The notes under the pieces are model-generated. The model worked only from the letters and a program-made list of their open reading frames with translations. It did no database searches and had not been told where the DNA came from. A stretch of 64,000 nt of DNA from Sinomicrobium soli (lineage in GTDB: Bacteria > Bacteroidota > Bacteroidia > Flavobacteriales > Flavobacteriaceae), in the NCBI RefSeq assembly GCF_003285545.1, contig NZ_QLNV01000005.1, positions 186,001-250,000 on the forward strand, given 5' to 3'. Made by a program: the position numbers and the translations under genes. Of the stretch, positions 1 to 9,342 are shown in pieces (the stretch's first letter is position 1; the number at the start of each line of letters is the position of its first letter).

Positions 1-1
1 T

Positions 2-2476
2 GGAATACAAATAAGAGGACGTAATAGTTTAGGGCGTGACAGTTTTCCTTTATATATTATAGATGGGGTTCCTGTGTCTTCCGATCCCATATCAACCAGA
101 GGGTTGATGCCTGCAGATCAAGGAATTGATCCCTTACAAACCATTAATTTGAACAATATAGAAAGTATTGAGGTATTAAAAGATGCTGATGCCACTTCTA
201 TTTATGGTTCTCGCGGGGCCAATGGTGTGGTACTCATTACCACTAAAAAGGGAAAAGGTGCGGAAGAAACGATTTATGATTTTAACCTATATACCGGGGT
301 AGGTAAGGTATCAAACACCATGGACTTGCTCAATACCGGGCAATATTTGGAAATGCGCCGGGAAGCCTTTGCCAATGACGGTATTACGGAATACCCGGCT
401 ATTGCTTACGACATTAATGGCACCTGGGATCAAAATCGTTATACAAACTGGCAAAAGGAATTCATTGGTGGTTCTGCCAATATTACCCATATAAACGGTA
501 GTGTTTCCGGAGGTAGTGCCCGTACTTCTTTTTTGCTGGGAGGCTCTTACCATCAGGAGACGACCGTATTTCCGGGTAATTTTGGGTATCATAAACTTAC
601 CGGGAATTTAAACCTGAATCACAGGTCCAATGATGACCGTTTCCAGGCGGTACTCTCCCTTAATTATGGTGTAGACCATAATCGATTATTTGCTGATTTA
701 AATTTAGTTGGACAAGCTATTTGGCTACCTCCAAATGCTCCTCGTATTTATAACGATAGAGGGGAATTAAACTGGGAAAATGAAACGTGGTCCAACCCTT
801 TTGCGGGTCAGCAAAAGGAACAGGAAATTAAGACCGATAATTTTATTGTTAATTCTTCTTTAGAATACTCTTTTTTCTCTGATTTATCTTTAAAAGTTAA
901 TTTGGGATATACCGATTTGAATGTAGAAGAAACGGTAAAAATTCCCAAGAGTAGTTATAGGCCCAGAGACCAATCAAGAGTTTCCCATAGTTCTCAACAT
1001 GGTAATACGAAAAGAAAGTCATGGATTGTTGAACCCCAGTTATTTTACGCAACAACTTTAGGTCATGCAAAACTGGATGTATTAGTGGGGACTACCTTTC
1101 AGAAAAATGAATATGTTGCACTATCTCTGAACGGGGAAGGTTACGCTAATGAAAGTTTAATAGGTAATTTGGGTGCAGCAGCTAATGTTTCCGCAAAACA
1201 AAACAATTCGGAGTATGCATACACTGCAATTTTTGGTAGAATCGGTTTTAATTGGAACAAAAAGTACTTTATTAACTTGACCGGACGTCGGGATGGTTCA
1301 AGTCGGTTTGGTCCCGGAAACCGTTTTGGTAACTTTGGTGCGGTAGGTACTGCATGGATTTTCTCCGAAGAAACTCTTTTTAGGAAGGTCTTACCTTTCA
1401 TAAACTTCGGAAAGTTACGAGGGAGTTACGGAACCACGGGGAACGATCAAATTCCGGATTATGGCTATTATGCTATTTACCAACCTACTAATGGACCTGG
1501 CGGTTTATATCCCACACAGTTGGCCAATCCGGACTATGGCTGGGAGGTCAATAAAAAACTGGAAACGGCCCTGGACATCGGGTTCCTGGAAGACCGGATC
1601 CGTACCGGGATAGGATGGTATTATAATCGTTCTTCCAATCAATTGGTAGGTTATCCCTTACCAGATGTCACCGGGTTCTCCTCCGTCCAGGCCAATATGC
1701 CGGCTACGGTTCGCAATACGGGCTGGGAACTGGAAGTACATACGCTAAACATTAAATCTGCTAACCTTAGTTGGAATACTTCTTTTAATATCACCTGGCC
1801 CAAAAACACCCTTGTAAAGTATGATGATTTAGAACAGTCTTCCTATGCCAATCGATATAGGGTTGGGCAACCGTTAAATATTGTCCTGGCCTATGAGTAT
1901 ACCGGGATAGATCCTGAAACAGGTTTATACCAGGTGCGTGATGTGAATGAAGATGGCAGGTATAATTATGATGACCGTATTATGACCATTCCCTTAGGAC
2001 GAAAGTACTATGGTGGGTTAAATAACACGTTACAATTCAAAAATTTTCAACTTGATTTTTTGCTGGAGTTTGTGAGACAGAAAGGAGTAGCCAATCGTTT
2101 TGTTCATAACTATGCTTCAGGTAGGGGGCCAAACAATTCAGGAAATATAGCTGAAGAACTATGGAATAATCCCAACACTCAAAACTTTACAACACTTCTT
2201 TCAAATAATACATTATACGGCTATGCGAAAAGTAGTGATATAGGTTACAATAGTGACGCTTCTTTTATCCGTTTAAAAAACATATCGTTGTCTTATACCT
2301 TACCGAAAGCCTTCATTTCGAAAATTGGTATGAAATCCTGTAAACTTTATTTACATGCACAGAACCTAATTACCTGGACCAATTTTATAGGGTTGGATCC
2401 GCAATATGCTACCAGGGGGACAGATGTTTTACCAGCCCTTAAAATGATTACCGGGGGTGTACAATTAAAATTTTAA
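2..2476 (+). CDS. SusC/RagA-family TonB-dependent receptor (5' end outside window)
   Basis: Outer-membrane beta-barrel receptor that, with its SusD partner, imports large nutrients (glycans or oligopeptides) using TonB energy. The open frame is already running at base 2, so the signal peptide, the regulatory carboxypeptidase-like domain and the start of the plug are missing; the apparent GTG start at 74 is internal. The visible part opens with the SusC plug sequence [10 protein letters not shown] and LYIIDGVPV, continues with [20 protein letters not shown], and runs through a long barrel to a C-terminal ...GGVQLKF ending in phenylalanine, as expected for an outer-membrane barrel. The SusD gene follows after four bases, so they are surely cotranscribed. 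No carbohydrate-active enzyme is near; the next gene is a peptidase, which favours a RagA-like peptide receptor (inference). More AT-rich than DNA beyond 9 kb. Confidence 0.95.
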   Translation, partial: GIQIRGRNSLGRDSFPLYIIDGVPVSSDPISTRGLMPADQGIDPLQTINLNNIESIEVLKDADATSIYGSRGANGVVLITTKKGKGAEETIYDFNLYTGVGKVSNTMDLLNTGQYLEMRREAFANDGITEYPAIAYDINGTWDQNRYTNWQKEFIGGSANITHINGSVSGGSARTSFLLGGSYHQETTVFPGNFGYHKLTGNLNLNHRSNDDRFQAVLSLNYGVDHNRLFADLNLVGQAIWLPPNAPRIYNDRGELNWENETWSNPFAGQQKEQEIKTDNFIVNSSLEYSFFSDLSLKVNLGYTDLNVEETVKIPKSSYRPRDQSRVSHSSQHGNTKRKSWIVEPQLFYATTLGHAKLDVLVGTTFQKNEYVALSLNGEGYANESLIGNLGAAANVSAKQNNSEYAYTAIFGRIGFNWNKKYFINLTGRRDGSSRFGPGNRFGNFGAVGTAWIFSEETLFRKVLPFINFGKLRGSYGTTGNDQIPDYGYYAIYQPTNGPGGLYPTQLANPDYGWEVNKKLETALDIGFLEDRIRTGIGWYYNRSSNQLVGYPLPDVTGFSSVQANMPATVRNTGWELEVHTLNIKSANLSWNTSFNITWPKNTLVKYDDLEQSSYANRYRVGQPLNIVLAYEYTGIDPETGLYQVRDVNEDGRYNYDDRIMTIPLGRKYYGGLNNTLQFKNFQLDFLLEFVRQKGVANRFVHNYASGRGPNNSGNIAEELWNNPNTQNFTTLLSNNTLYGYAKSSDIGYNSDASFIRLKNISLSYTLPKAFISKIGMKSCKLYLHAQNLITWTNFIGLDPQYATRGTDVLPALKMITGGVQLKF

Positions 2477-2480
2477 CATA

Positions 2481-3881
2481 ATGAAAACCAAATATAGTTT
2501 TAAAACGATAGGCATCTTAATTTTTTGTTTCTCTATAGTCGGATGTAAGGACTTTGTAGATATTGAACTGCCTAACTCCATGATTGTTGACGAGATTGTT
2601 TTTGAGAACGACGAAACTGCTATTTCAGCAGTACAAGGATTATACTATGGCTTGTTTAATGCTAACAACTTTGCCAGTGGTGGCCCTAATTCCGTAACTG
2701 TAATAAGTGGTTTGGTAGCCGATGAAATAGAGTCCGGTTTTACCACTTCCGATACCGATATTGAATTTAATCAAAATGATATAACTATAAATAATTCGGG
2801 AAATGGTTATCTGTGGTCTTCGGCCTATAATACAATTTACATGGCGAATGCCATTTTGGAGGGATTAGCAACTTCAAAAGGGGTTACCGAGGAGGTGAAA
2901 AAACAATTGCAGGGGGAAGCATTGTTTATTAGGGCTTTTACGCTCTTTCACCTTGTAAATCTTTATGGCAATGTTCCTTTAGTGTTTACTACGGATTACC
3001 GGGAGAATGCTTTGATATCAAGGACTTCGGAAACAGAAGTGTATACCCAAATTATAACAGATTTAGAAGAAGCCAGAGGATTTCTGAGTATAGCGTATAT
3101 AGGAGAGGATCGTACACGACCCAATTACTATACAGCGACAGCTTTATTGGCAAGAGTCTACCTATACATTGAAGAATGGGAAAAAGCCGAGACGATGGCC
3201 GAAGAGGTTATTGGTGCCACGGAAATATATGAATTATCAGATGATATAAATCTGGTTTTTTTAAAAAATAGTCATGAAGCTATATGGCAGATAAAACCAG
3301 TATTAGCGGGTTCTACGAAGGAGGGGAATTTGTTTATTATTGAATCTTCATCCCCTCGGTTTAAGCTTAGGAAAGCCTTGGTTAATTCTTTTGAAGATGA
3401 AGATTTAAGATTAATGAATTGGATTGGAACCTATACAAATGATGAAAATCAACCTATCTTTTATTATCCTTTTAAATACAAAGTAAAGCTGTCTACTGGA
3501 ACTCCATTAGAATATTCTGTTGTTTTACGATATGCCGAGCAATTCCTGATTCGTGCTGAAGCCCGGGCGCAACAGGAGAAGTTGGATGAAGCTATTGCTG
3601 ACCTGGACAAAATACGGGAGCGGGCAGGAATACCGCTTATTGTTGATGTACAGCCAGAAATAACCAAGTCGACTTTACTCGATACCATTCTACAAGAACG
3701 TCGTAAAGAGTTTTTTACCGAATGGGGTCACCGTTGGCTGGATTTAAAACGGACCAATACCGCAGATGCCGTTTTAGGTACACTAAAACCGACCTGGCAG
3801 GCCACAGACATCTTATTCCCAATTCCGGAAACCGAAATCACCAAAAACCCCAACCTTAAACCTAATAATGATGGCTATTAA
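2481..3881 (+). CDS. SusD/RagB-family substrate-binding lipoprotein
   Basis: Surface lipoprotein that caps the SusC barrel and captures the ligand. The 466-residue protein starts with a lipoprotein signal peptide whose lipobox is IVGC, cysteine at about residue 22. The middle carries the TPR-like helices typical of SusD (GEALFIRAFTLFHLVNLYGN) and the C-terminal third carries the family's AEARAQQEKLDEAIADLDKI and ERRKEFFTEWGHRWLDLKR stretches. Length is within the usual 450-600 range, on the short side. It begins four bases after the SusC stop and overlaps the first possible start of the M16 gene, so the three form one operon. The ligand cannot be told from sequence; the peptidase neighbour suggests peptides. 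Confidence 0.95.
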   Translation: MKTKYSFKTIGILIFCFSIVGCKDFVDIELPNSMIVDEIVFENDETAISAVQGLYYGLFNANNFASGGPNSVTVISGLVADEIESGFTTSDTDIEFNQNDITINNSGNGYLWSSAYNTIYMANAILEGLATSKGVTEEVKKQLQGEALFIRAFTLFHLVNLYGNVPLVFTTDYRENALISRTSETEVYTQIITDLEEARGFLSIAYIGEDRTRPNYYTATALLARVYLYIEEWEKAETMAEEVIGATEIYELSDDINLVFLKNSHEAIWQIKPVLAGSTKEGNLFIIESSSPRFKLRKALVNSFEDEDLRLMNWIGTYTNDENQPIFYYPFKYKVKLSTGTPLEYSVVLRYAEQFLIRAEARAQQEKLDEAIADLDKIRERAGIPLIVDVQPEITKSTLLDTILQERRKEFFTEWGHRWLDLKRTNTADAVLGTLKPTWQATDILFPIPETEITKNPNLKPNNDGY

Positions 3882-6684
3882 ACTCAATGTGCATATTATG
3901 GAAAAAGCCATGCCATTTATTCTTTCCCTGATGGTAGGCTTGTTTCCCCGGACAGAAATCATATCGCAAAACCTGGAAGCTCGTTTGATCTTGGACTCTT
4001 TACCCTTAAATCCGGATATTACTTATGGGAAACTCGATAATGGTTTTACCTACTATATTTTTAACAACAAAGCATCAAATAGTGGTGAGGTATTAATGGC
4101 ATTTGTGGTTAGAGCAGGATCTCGTAATGAAACTTTAAACCAAAATCAAATAGCCCATGCCATAGAACATATTCCCTTTACAGGGACTTTACATCATCCA
4201 AATGGAATATGGCAAGATATTGACTTTGTCAATTTGGGGATGAGGGGTAAATACGATACCAATGCTCGCACATTTGGAGATTATACCCAATATGATTTTA
4301 ACTTTCGGGGAGCTAATAGGAAGGCTTTTATCACTGGAATTACATATTTTAGGGATATTGCCGGTAATCTTTATTTTTCTGGCAAGAATACAGTACAGGT
4401 AAAAAACGAAGTGTTGCAAGAATTTCAAAAAGGATATAGAAGCCCATTGGATACTTTAGGATCTGTGCCAATTTTATTTCCCGGTAGAAAAAGCCACTTC
4501 AATCTATCTGAACTTATGAAGGATTATACCGTAGAGGATTTCTATGAATTCTATAAGCATTGGTATATACCTGAAAAAATGGGGTTAATTATTGTGGGAG
4601 ATTTAAAAATGGGTACCAATGTTATCATTGAAGAAATTAAAAATCGGTTTTCTGATTTAGAACCTTCCGATTACACAGGAAATCAACGAAACTATGCTGA
4701 AGAATATTTAAAAAATAAAGAGCAATTTATAATTATTGAACATCGAATTCTGCCAAACCCAAAGTTGAAACTTTATCTCAAGCAACCAAAAGAAAGTCAA
4801 ATAATAAAGAAAATAGACCTAAAAAACAGGATGGTTAAAAATGTAACCGGAGCTCTATTGAAAAGGCGGTTACAACAAATCAAAAAACAATATAACTCTG
4901 GAGTAATTGGTATAGATGCTAAATTTCAAAAAGACTATCCCGTATTTGTAATAGATTTGGAAACTACTGATTTGCCTTCGATTCAATCAATGCTAAAATC
5001 GGCTATAATAGTATTAAAGCAAGTTAAAGACCATGGCTTTACGAAGAGTGAATTGGTGAGTATCAAAGAAGCGTTAATCAGCGAAATTAAAGCCAAAGAC
5101 TTTTCGAATAATGAAATCGTATTAGAAGAATGTCTAAGTCATTTTATTACCAGGGAAGCTTTTCCGAAGGATAAAAAGGAATTGCAAATAGATCTGGTTG
5201 ATAAAATATCCCTTAATGAAGTTAATGGGGAATTTGGGAAAAGATTCGGTCCCGATACATCTACAGACCTGGTGCTTTTAAGTCCCGGTCCTATTAAAGA
5301 TTTGGATAGTGCTTCCATAAGAAGTTGGATAGATCAAGCCTGGAGAACTAAAGTTTCTCCCTATAAAAATGATAGTTTACCTAAAAAAATAATGGCGGAA
5401 ACGGATATTGATAAACTTGCCGCTAAACCATATAAAATAAAAGAGGGAGAAGAAGTAACAGAGTTAAAACTAAATAATGGAGTTAAAGTGATATTAAAGC
5501 CGTTAAAAAAATCAAAGAGAATTTTTGCACATGGTTTTAGTCCGGGAGGAGCATCTTTATATACATCTGAAGATTATTTTTCTGCTTATAATGCTGCCGG
5601 GATTATTTTACATAGTGGGGTAAATAGTATAGACTATTTTAAATTACGGGAATATCAGAAATCTAAATCTATAAATTTAATGCCTTATATAAACCATTCC
5701 GAAGAAGGGATAAAAGGCTCATGTGGTAAAGATCAATTTTTAGATTTTATGCAATTAATTTATCTGTATTTGACTCATCCTAATTGTAATGAACAAGCAT
5801 ATAAAGATTGGTTTAATAACGAACGGCAATTTTTAAAAGGACAGGTAACAGCTAAAGAGAGATTTAATGATACCATTGCCCATATTATAGGAGATCATAA
5901 TACATTGGGTTATTCCACCAGGTTAGCAGGATTGGCCCAAACAGATTTTAAGAAATCCTATCAAATCTACAGGGAGCGGTTTTCAACTGCCGAAGATTTC
6001 ACTTTTGTTTTTGTTGGGGATTATGATTTAAAAAATGTTATTCCTATCATTAATCTTTATTTAGGGAGCCTGCCAAATTTTAATAAGAGTAATAAGATGA
6101 ATGCTGAAGTACAGCGAATAGCTATACATGGACCAAAAACTGTTAAAGTTAAGGAAGACTATGATGGAGCATTGGTTGAGATGTGTTTTACCAAAAGTAT
6201 CCAACACACTGTACAAAATGAAACGAAATTTAAAATACTTGCAACGATATTGAATCGAATAATTTTTAATCGGTTGCGTAGCGATGATAATATATCTTAT
6301 GACCCTCGTGTAACACATAAATTCTATAGGAATCCCGACTGGATAAAATTATCTATTGTATCTGAGTGTAAAATTGGAGAAGAAGAAACAGTACAAAAAG
6401 CTGTTTTTGAAGAATTAGAAGAAATAAAAGATAATGGGATTAAGGAAAAGGACATGAGTTATGCCGTGCATGCTTTAAATCGAATATATTTAATTTATAA
6501 AAGGAAGGCAAATCTACGCCTATCAGATTTAGTAGGTCAATACAGAGATGGTGATGAAAGTGATGATATCTTTTCTCTTCGAAACAACGCTTTAAACAAT
6601 GTTACATCTGGTGACATTCAAAATTTTGCCAATGAAATTCTGGATGAAGCTAACTTAATTACTTTTACCCTGAGTAAGAATTAG
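3868..6684 (+). CDS. Exported M16 (insulinase/pitrilysin) family zinc metallopeptidase
   Basis: Two-lobed M16 peptidase of 938 residues, likely acting in the periplasm or at the surface on oligopeptides. The N-terminal lobe has the inverted zinc motif HxxEH as HAIEH (H97, E100, H101) and a downstream glutamate in KNEVLQEF (E181) at about the spacing expected for the third ligand, so the first lobe looks catalytic; the second half is the usual inactive M16 lobe. A hydrophobic stretch near residues 15-26 looks like a signal peptide. The start is uncertain: 3868 overlaps SusD by 14 bases, whereas ATG 3898 (MEKAMPFILS) gives a cleaner signal peptide and no overlap. As the third gene of the SusCD operon it presumably cuts captured or imported peptides (inference). 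Confidence 0.9.
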   Translation: MMAIKLNVHIMEKAMPFILSLMVGLFPRTEIISQNLEARLILDSLPLNPDITYGKLDNGFTYYIFNNKASNSGEVLMAFVVRAGSRNETLNQNQIAHAIEHIPFTGTLHHPNGIWQDIDFVNLGMRGKYDTNARTFGDYTQYDFNFRGANRKAFITGITYFRDIAGNLYFSGKNTVQVKNEVLQEFQKGYRSPLDTLGSVPILFPGRKSHFNLSELMKDYTVEDFYEFYKHWYIPEKMGLIIVGDLKMGTNVIIEEIKNRFSDLEPSDYTGNQRNYAEEYLKNKEQFIIIEHRILPNPKLKLYLKQPKESQIIKKIDLKNRMVKNVTGALLKRRLQQIKKQYNSGVIGIDAKFQKDYPVFVIDLETTDLPSIQSMLKSAIIVLKQVKDHGFTKSELVSIKEALISEIKAKDFSNNEIVLEECLSHFITREAFPKDKKELQIDLVDKISLNEVNGEFGKRFGPDTSTDLVLLSPGPIKDLDSASIRSWIDQAWRTKVSPYKNDSLPKKIMAETDIDKLAAKPYKIKEGEEVTELKLNNGVKVILKPLKKSKRIFAHGFSPGGASLYTSEDYFSAYNAAGIILHSGVNSIDYFKLREYQKSKSINLMPYINHSEEGIKGSCGKDQFLDFMQLIYLYLTHPNCNEQAYKDWFNNERQFLKGQVTAKERFNDTIAHIIGDHNTLGYSTRLAGLAQTDFKKSYQIYRERFSTAEDFTFVFVGDYDLKNVIPIINLYLGSLPNFNKSNKMNAEVQRIAIHGPKTVKVKEDYDGALVEMCFTKSIQHTVQNETKFKILATILNRIIFNRLRSDDNISYDPRVTHKFYRNPDWIKLSIVSECKIGEEETVQKAVFEELEEIKDNGIKEKDMSYAVHALNRIYLIYKRKANLRLSDLVGQYRDGDESDDIFSLRNNALNNVTSGDIQNFANEILDEANLITFTLSKN

Positions 6685-6718
6685 ATTTTTTAAATGTCTG
6701 ATGATGTTAATATATTAG

Positions 6719-6744
6719 AATTGGGGGAAGTAAGTCCCCCAATT
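6719..6744. terminator. Hairpin terminator between convergent genes
   Basis: Perfect 10-bp stem (6719-6728 with 6735-6744; core TTGGGGGA/TCCCCCAA) around a six-base loop. It lies between the M16 gene and the convergent DUF6520 gene and could serve both, although no long T-run follows on either strand. Confidence 0.6.
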
Positions 6745-6754
6745 CATTAGACAA

Positions 6755-7057
6755 TTAAAAGTCTTCGTCAATAGGAATAGGAGTAGAAGTTGTCATCCTA
6801 AACGGTTGCGAACAAACTGTTTCTGAATCCTGTATTTGAAATACGAAAGCAGTATTCTCCGTAACCGTGGATTGAACTTCACAAAGAGGGTCTTGTGAAG
6901 AAGAGCTATCACAACCTGCTGTGATATTCCTACACTCCCCGGTCAATTGAATATACTCTGTTTGCAGAGTATCATCCTTTATGGATATGGAAGCAAACGA
7001 CATTCCAATAGCCATTACAAATACCATTGCTGGTAAAATAAACTTAAAATTTTTCAT
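6755..7057 (-). CDS. DUF6520-type small exported protein
   Basis: A 100-residue protein with a signal peptide (MKNFKFILPAMVFVMAIGMS, cleaved after about FAS) and a short cysteine-containing tail. The opening 'K(F/I)ILPAM..V.AIGMSFA' and the paired cysteines (GECRNITAGC, PLCEV, ETVC) match the flavobacterial DUF6520 family, which has no known function. It is the last gene in a minus-strand run behind the propeller-like protein and the MauE-like membrane protein. DUF6520 genes often lie beside MauE/DoxX-type genes, which hints at a redox or disulfide link for the cysteines (inference). Family call is from memory of the N-terminal pattern. Confidence 0.7.
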   Translation of the reverse strand: MKNFKFILPAMVFVMAIGMSFASISIKDDTLQTEYIQLTGECRNITAGCDSSSSQDPLCEVQSTVTENTAFVFQIQDSETVCSQPFRMTTSTPIPIDEDF

Positions 7058-7160
7058 GATAATAACGTTTAAAAAATTAATAAATCAGTGAGTACAGGCG
7101 GTTATTTATACAGGGGCCTATAACCCTGTACTTCTCGCGCGAAAAATGTTGTTGGTATCG

Positions 7161-8213
7161 TTATGTAAATTCATTGTATACGCTATAGAGTACCAGGTGT
7201 TGCCCATATAAGGCCAGCAGGTAATCCCCGATCACATAAAAGCGGGATACCCGTTGTTCCCGGTAGGGGGGTAGGTAAAAGCTAAAGGCATAGTCCTGCC
7301 GTACCAGGTCGTAGACATCAATAACAGTCTTGTGTTCAAAGTCTTCCGGCTTTTCGTTTTTAGCTATGAGGTTAGACTGTACATATAAGAAGTTCCCGGA
7401 AGTGGCCCCGTTGTTGTTTACCACATACGGTGGGGAGGCCAGTTTTTTGGTTTTGCCGTCGTTAATGGTTCCCGTTTTTATCCGTACCCTGGATATGGTA
7501 TCTATGGTATGGGCACGGTGCTGTACCGTTAAGGTGGTATCAGTTACGATATACTGGTTGCGGTAGTAGTATACATACACCATTTGGTGCAGGTCCTGGT
7601 TGTACAGCATTTTTCCGTTGGTACAGAAAATACCGTCCAATTGCTTTTCCAGTACTTCGGGCACCAGCCTTACATGAGGCTCGGTATCGGTCTCTATACC
7701 CAGGCTGCGCTCTTTAGTTTTGTTGCTAAGAGCATCAATAAAGAGGGATGCACTGCCAAAAGGTACGGCCGTAGAGAAAAAAGCTTCGTTATACATAAAG
7801 TCACGGGCCGTCCATTCGTTCAGTTTTCCTCTTTTCAACATAGGGGTAACCCCATCCATAAGATAGAAATAGGGAGGGCGTATGGCCACTTCCGTATTCT
7901 TCCGGAATTTCATTTCCGGCTCATCCACCCGGAGTTGGATATGGGTGGTGTCCAGGTCAGGTAAACTTACCTTAACAAGGTGTAACGGAGCGGTATAATT
8001 ACTCAGGTACACCACATCTTTGTCCGTTCCGGCTACATAATAGGAATTGTAATTCAAATCCATAGCCTTCACTTTAATAGCCGGATGCGGTGGCAAGAGC
8101 CGGTAAAACCCATTGTCTTTACGGGTTTTTTGCCGGGACCAGGCAAACAGCCCGGCCACGACCAGTATACTGAGTATAAAACAGGAGCTTATGGTAAGGA
8201 GCGTTGTTTTCAT
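7161..8213 (-). CDS. Membrane-anchored beta-propeller-like protein, function unknown
   Basis: I take the ATG at 8213 (MKTTLLTISSCFILS), giving 350 residues; the frame stays open to 8390, but that extension overlaps the MauE-like gene and its composition is implausible. The chosen start lies seven bases after the MauE-like stop. An N-terminal hydrophobic segment (about residues 5-25) is followed by 'RQKTRKDNGFYRLLPPHP'. The rest is rich in short beta-strand-like blocks (VVYLSNYTAPLHLVKVSLPD, VIDVYDLVRQDYAFSFYLPP, FYVIGDYLLALYGQHLVLY), resembling the TolB-like six-bladed propeller proteins of this phylum. No catalytic motif is seen. The substrate or partner is unknown; conserved linkage with MauE and DUF6520 genes suggests a shared envelope role. 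Confidence 0.65.
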   Translation of the reverse strand: MKTTLLTISSCFILSILVVAGLFAWSRQKTRKDNGFYRLLPPHPAIKVKAMDLNYNSYYVAGTDKDVVYLSNYTAPLHLVKVSLPDLDTTHIQLRVDEPEMKFRKNTEVAIRPPYFYLMDGVTPMLKRGKLNEWTARDFMYNEAFFSTAVPFGSASLFIDALSNKTKERSLGIETDTEPHVRLVPEVLEKQLDGIFCTNGKMLYNQDLHQMVYVYYYRNQYIVTDTTLTVQHRAHTIDTISRVRIKTGTINDGKTKKLASPPYVVNNNGATSGNFLYVQSNLIAKNEKPEDFEHKTVIDVYDLVRQDYAFSFYLPPYREQRVSRFYVIGDYLLALYGQHLVLYSVYNEFT

Positions 8214-8220
8214 GTCGCGG

Positions 8221-8694
8221 TTAGTTATGGTGAGCTTGTAAGGGTTCGGAGTTTCCGGTAACAACACCGGGTTGTTTCCGGGAGAGGAGCAGTATGCCGG
8301 TAAGGGCCAGCAGCATAAACACACTGTTAAACACCAGGTGTTCTTCCCAGCCCATTTTTTCGAGGATACCCCCGCAGGAGCAGGGGACAAACGGGCTATA
8401 GGTAAGGATGATAAAAATATAGGCCGTAAACATGGTCATCAGGCTAAAGGCGGCGTACAATGCCATAAGCCGCAGGCGGGGCACCACCAGCATCCCGGCA
8501 ATGACCAGCTCTGCGGCAGGCACTGTCCAAACCAACCATGAACCGATGGACGTTAGTATAGGGGACTGCCCCAGCTGTACCCGGAATTTTTCATATTCCA
8601 TAAGCTTGGTACAGGCGGCGTACACAAAGAGGAGGATAAACAACAGGCAGATGATGTCTACAATCCAAGGCCTATATCTCAAAATAAAACGCAT
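8221..8694 (-). CDS. MauE/DoxX-like redox-associated membrane protein
   Basis: 157 residues with four predicted membrane segments (near residues 10-28, 47-68, 75-95 and 115-138), matching the MauE/DoxX fold. The family is linked to respiratory or thiol-redox maturation; MauE helps methylamine dehydrogenase maturation, but that enzyme is not present here, so only a generic redox role can be proposed. Conserved-looking features include the ACTKLMEYEKFRVQLGQSP stretch after the first helix and the SPFVPCSCGG segment, whose CSC cysteines could be redox-active. Start ATG is at 8694. It is the first gene of a compact minus-strand unit with the propeller-like protein and probably the DUF6520 gene. 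Confidence 0.75.
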   Translation of the reverse strand: MRFILRYRPWIVDIICLLFILLFVYAACTKLMEYEKFRVQLGQSPILTSIGSWLVWTVPAAELVIAGMLVVPRLRLMALYAAFSLMTMFTAYIFIILTYSPFVPCSCGGILEKMGWEEHLVFNSVFMLLALTGILLLSRKQPGVVTGNSEPLQAHHN

Positions 8695-8857
8695 AATCCT
8701 ATAGTTTTACGAGACTTATACTGCTAACGGTCCCTTTTGCTACTGTAAAATTAAAGGGGGCATTTGGGGTTTTAAAGGAGAAAACGGTAAAAATCGTGCA
8801 ACCTCTGCACAGATCTTTCCGTTTTCCCCGCATTGATGTTAAAATATAAACAAGGCC

Positions 8858-9163
8858 TTACTGTGCCTTGTTTTTTCGGAACTGTTTTAGCGCATACCGG
8901 AACGAACTTTCATCGCCATAACCTATTTTATCATAGACCTGGCGTGTCGTGTAGTGATACTGTTGCATAAGGGCCAGCCCATGAGTAACCCGTAGCCTGC
9001 TGTAATATTGATGGGGTGTCGTACCGTACTCCCGCTTAAAATGGTTGCGGAGCGTACGTGCTGTTACATGGAAGTGTGCAGCGAGGTATTGGTTGCTTAG
9101 TGTGGCATCGCGGTAATGTTCGTTGAGATATACCCTGACCAGCCATTCGGAAGCAAAGGTCAC
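8858..9163 (-). CDS. Minimal AraC-family DNA-binding protein (HTH domain only)
   Basis: A 101-residue protein that is essentially one AraC-type double helix-turn-helix. The first HTH is in NQYLAAHFHVTARTLRNHFK and the second in RQVYDKIGYGDESSFRYALK, with the canonical GYGDESSFRYALKQFRK block. No sensing domain is present. No ATG is available: the frame uses GTG at 9163 and is open back to a stop at 9191-9193, so this is either a true GTG-started minimal regulator or the surviving C-terminal half of a longer one. It lies divergently from dnaE and upstream of the MauE-like operon on the same strand, which it may regulate (inference). Confidence 0.65.
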   Translation of the reverse strand: MTFASEWLVRVYLNEHYRDATLSNQYLAAHFHVTARTLRNHFKREYGTTPHQYYSRLRVTHGLALMQQYHYTTRQVYDKIGYGDESSFRYALKQFRKNKAQ

Positions 9164-9342
9164 TATCAGGGCGGTGTGGTGGCCGGTGGTTTAAAAGTTC
9201 CGTATTCACAGCTAGCCGGGGATTGCTGCACTACAACCTGTTGAACCTTTTCCGTTGATAACTCCTTCCTGCCCGGTTTTTCACTATCCCGAAATAATAT
9301 GTAATTTTATCTGCGCTTACAACGCGTAGAAACCCATTCCAT

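Noticed and set aside
1-3881. Polysaccharide utilisation locus
   Set aside because: SusC and SusD are present, but no glycoside hydrolase, lyase or sulfatase is visible; the adjacent enzyme is a peptidase. The upstream side is outside the window, so this is provisional.
7161-8390. Longer start for the propeller-like gene at 8390
   Set aside because: The first 59 codons lie inside the MauE-like gene, are cysteine/proline-rich and lack a signal; ATG 8213 gives a membrane anchor and close spacing.
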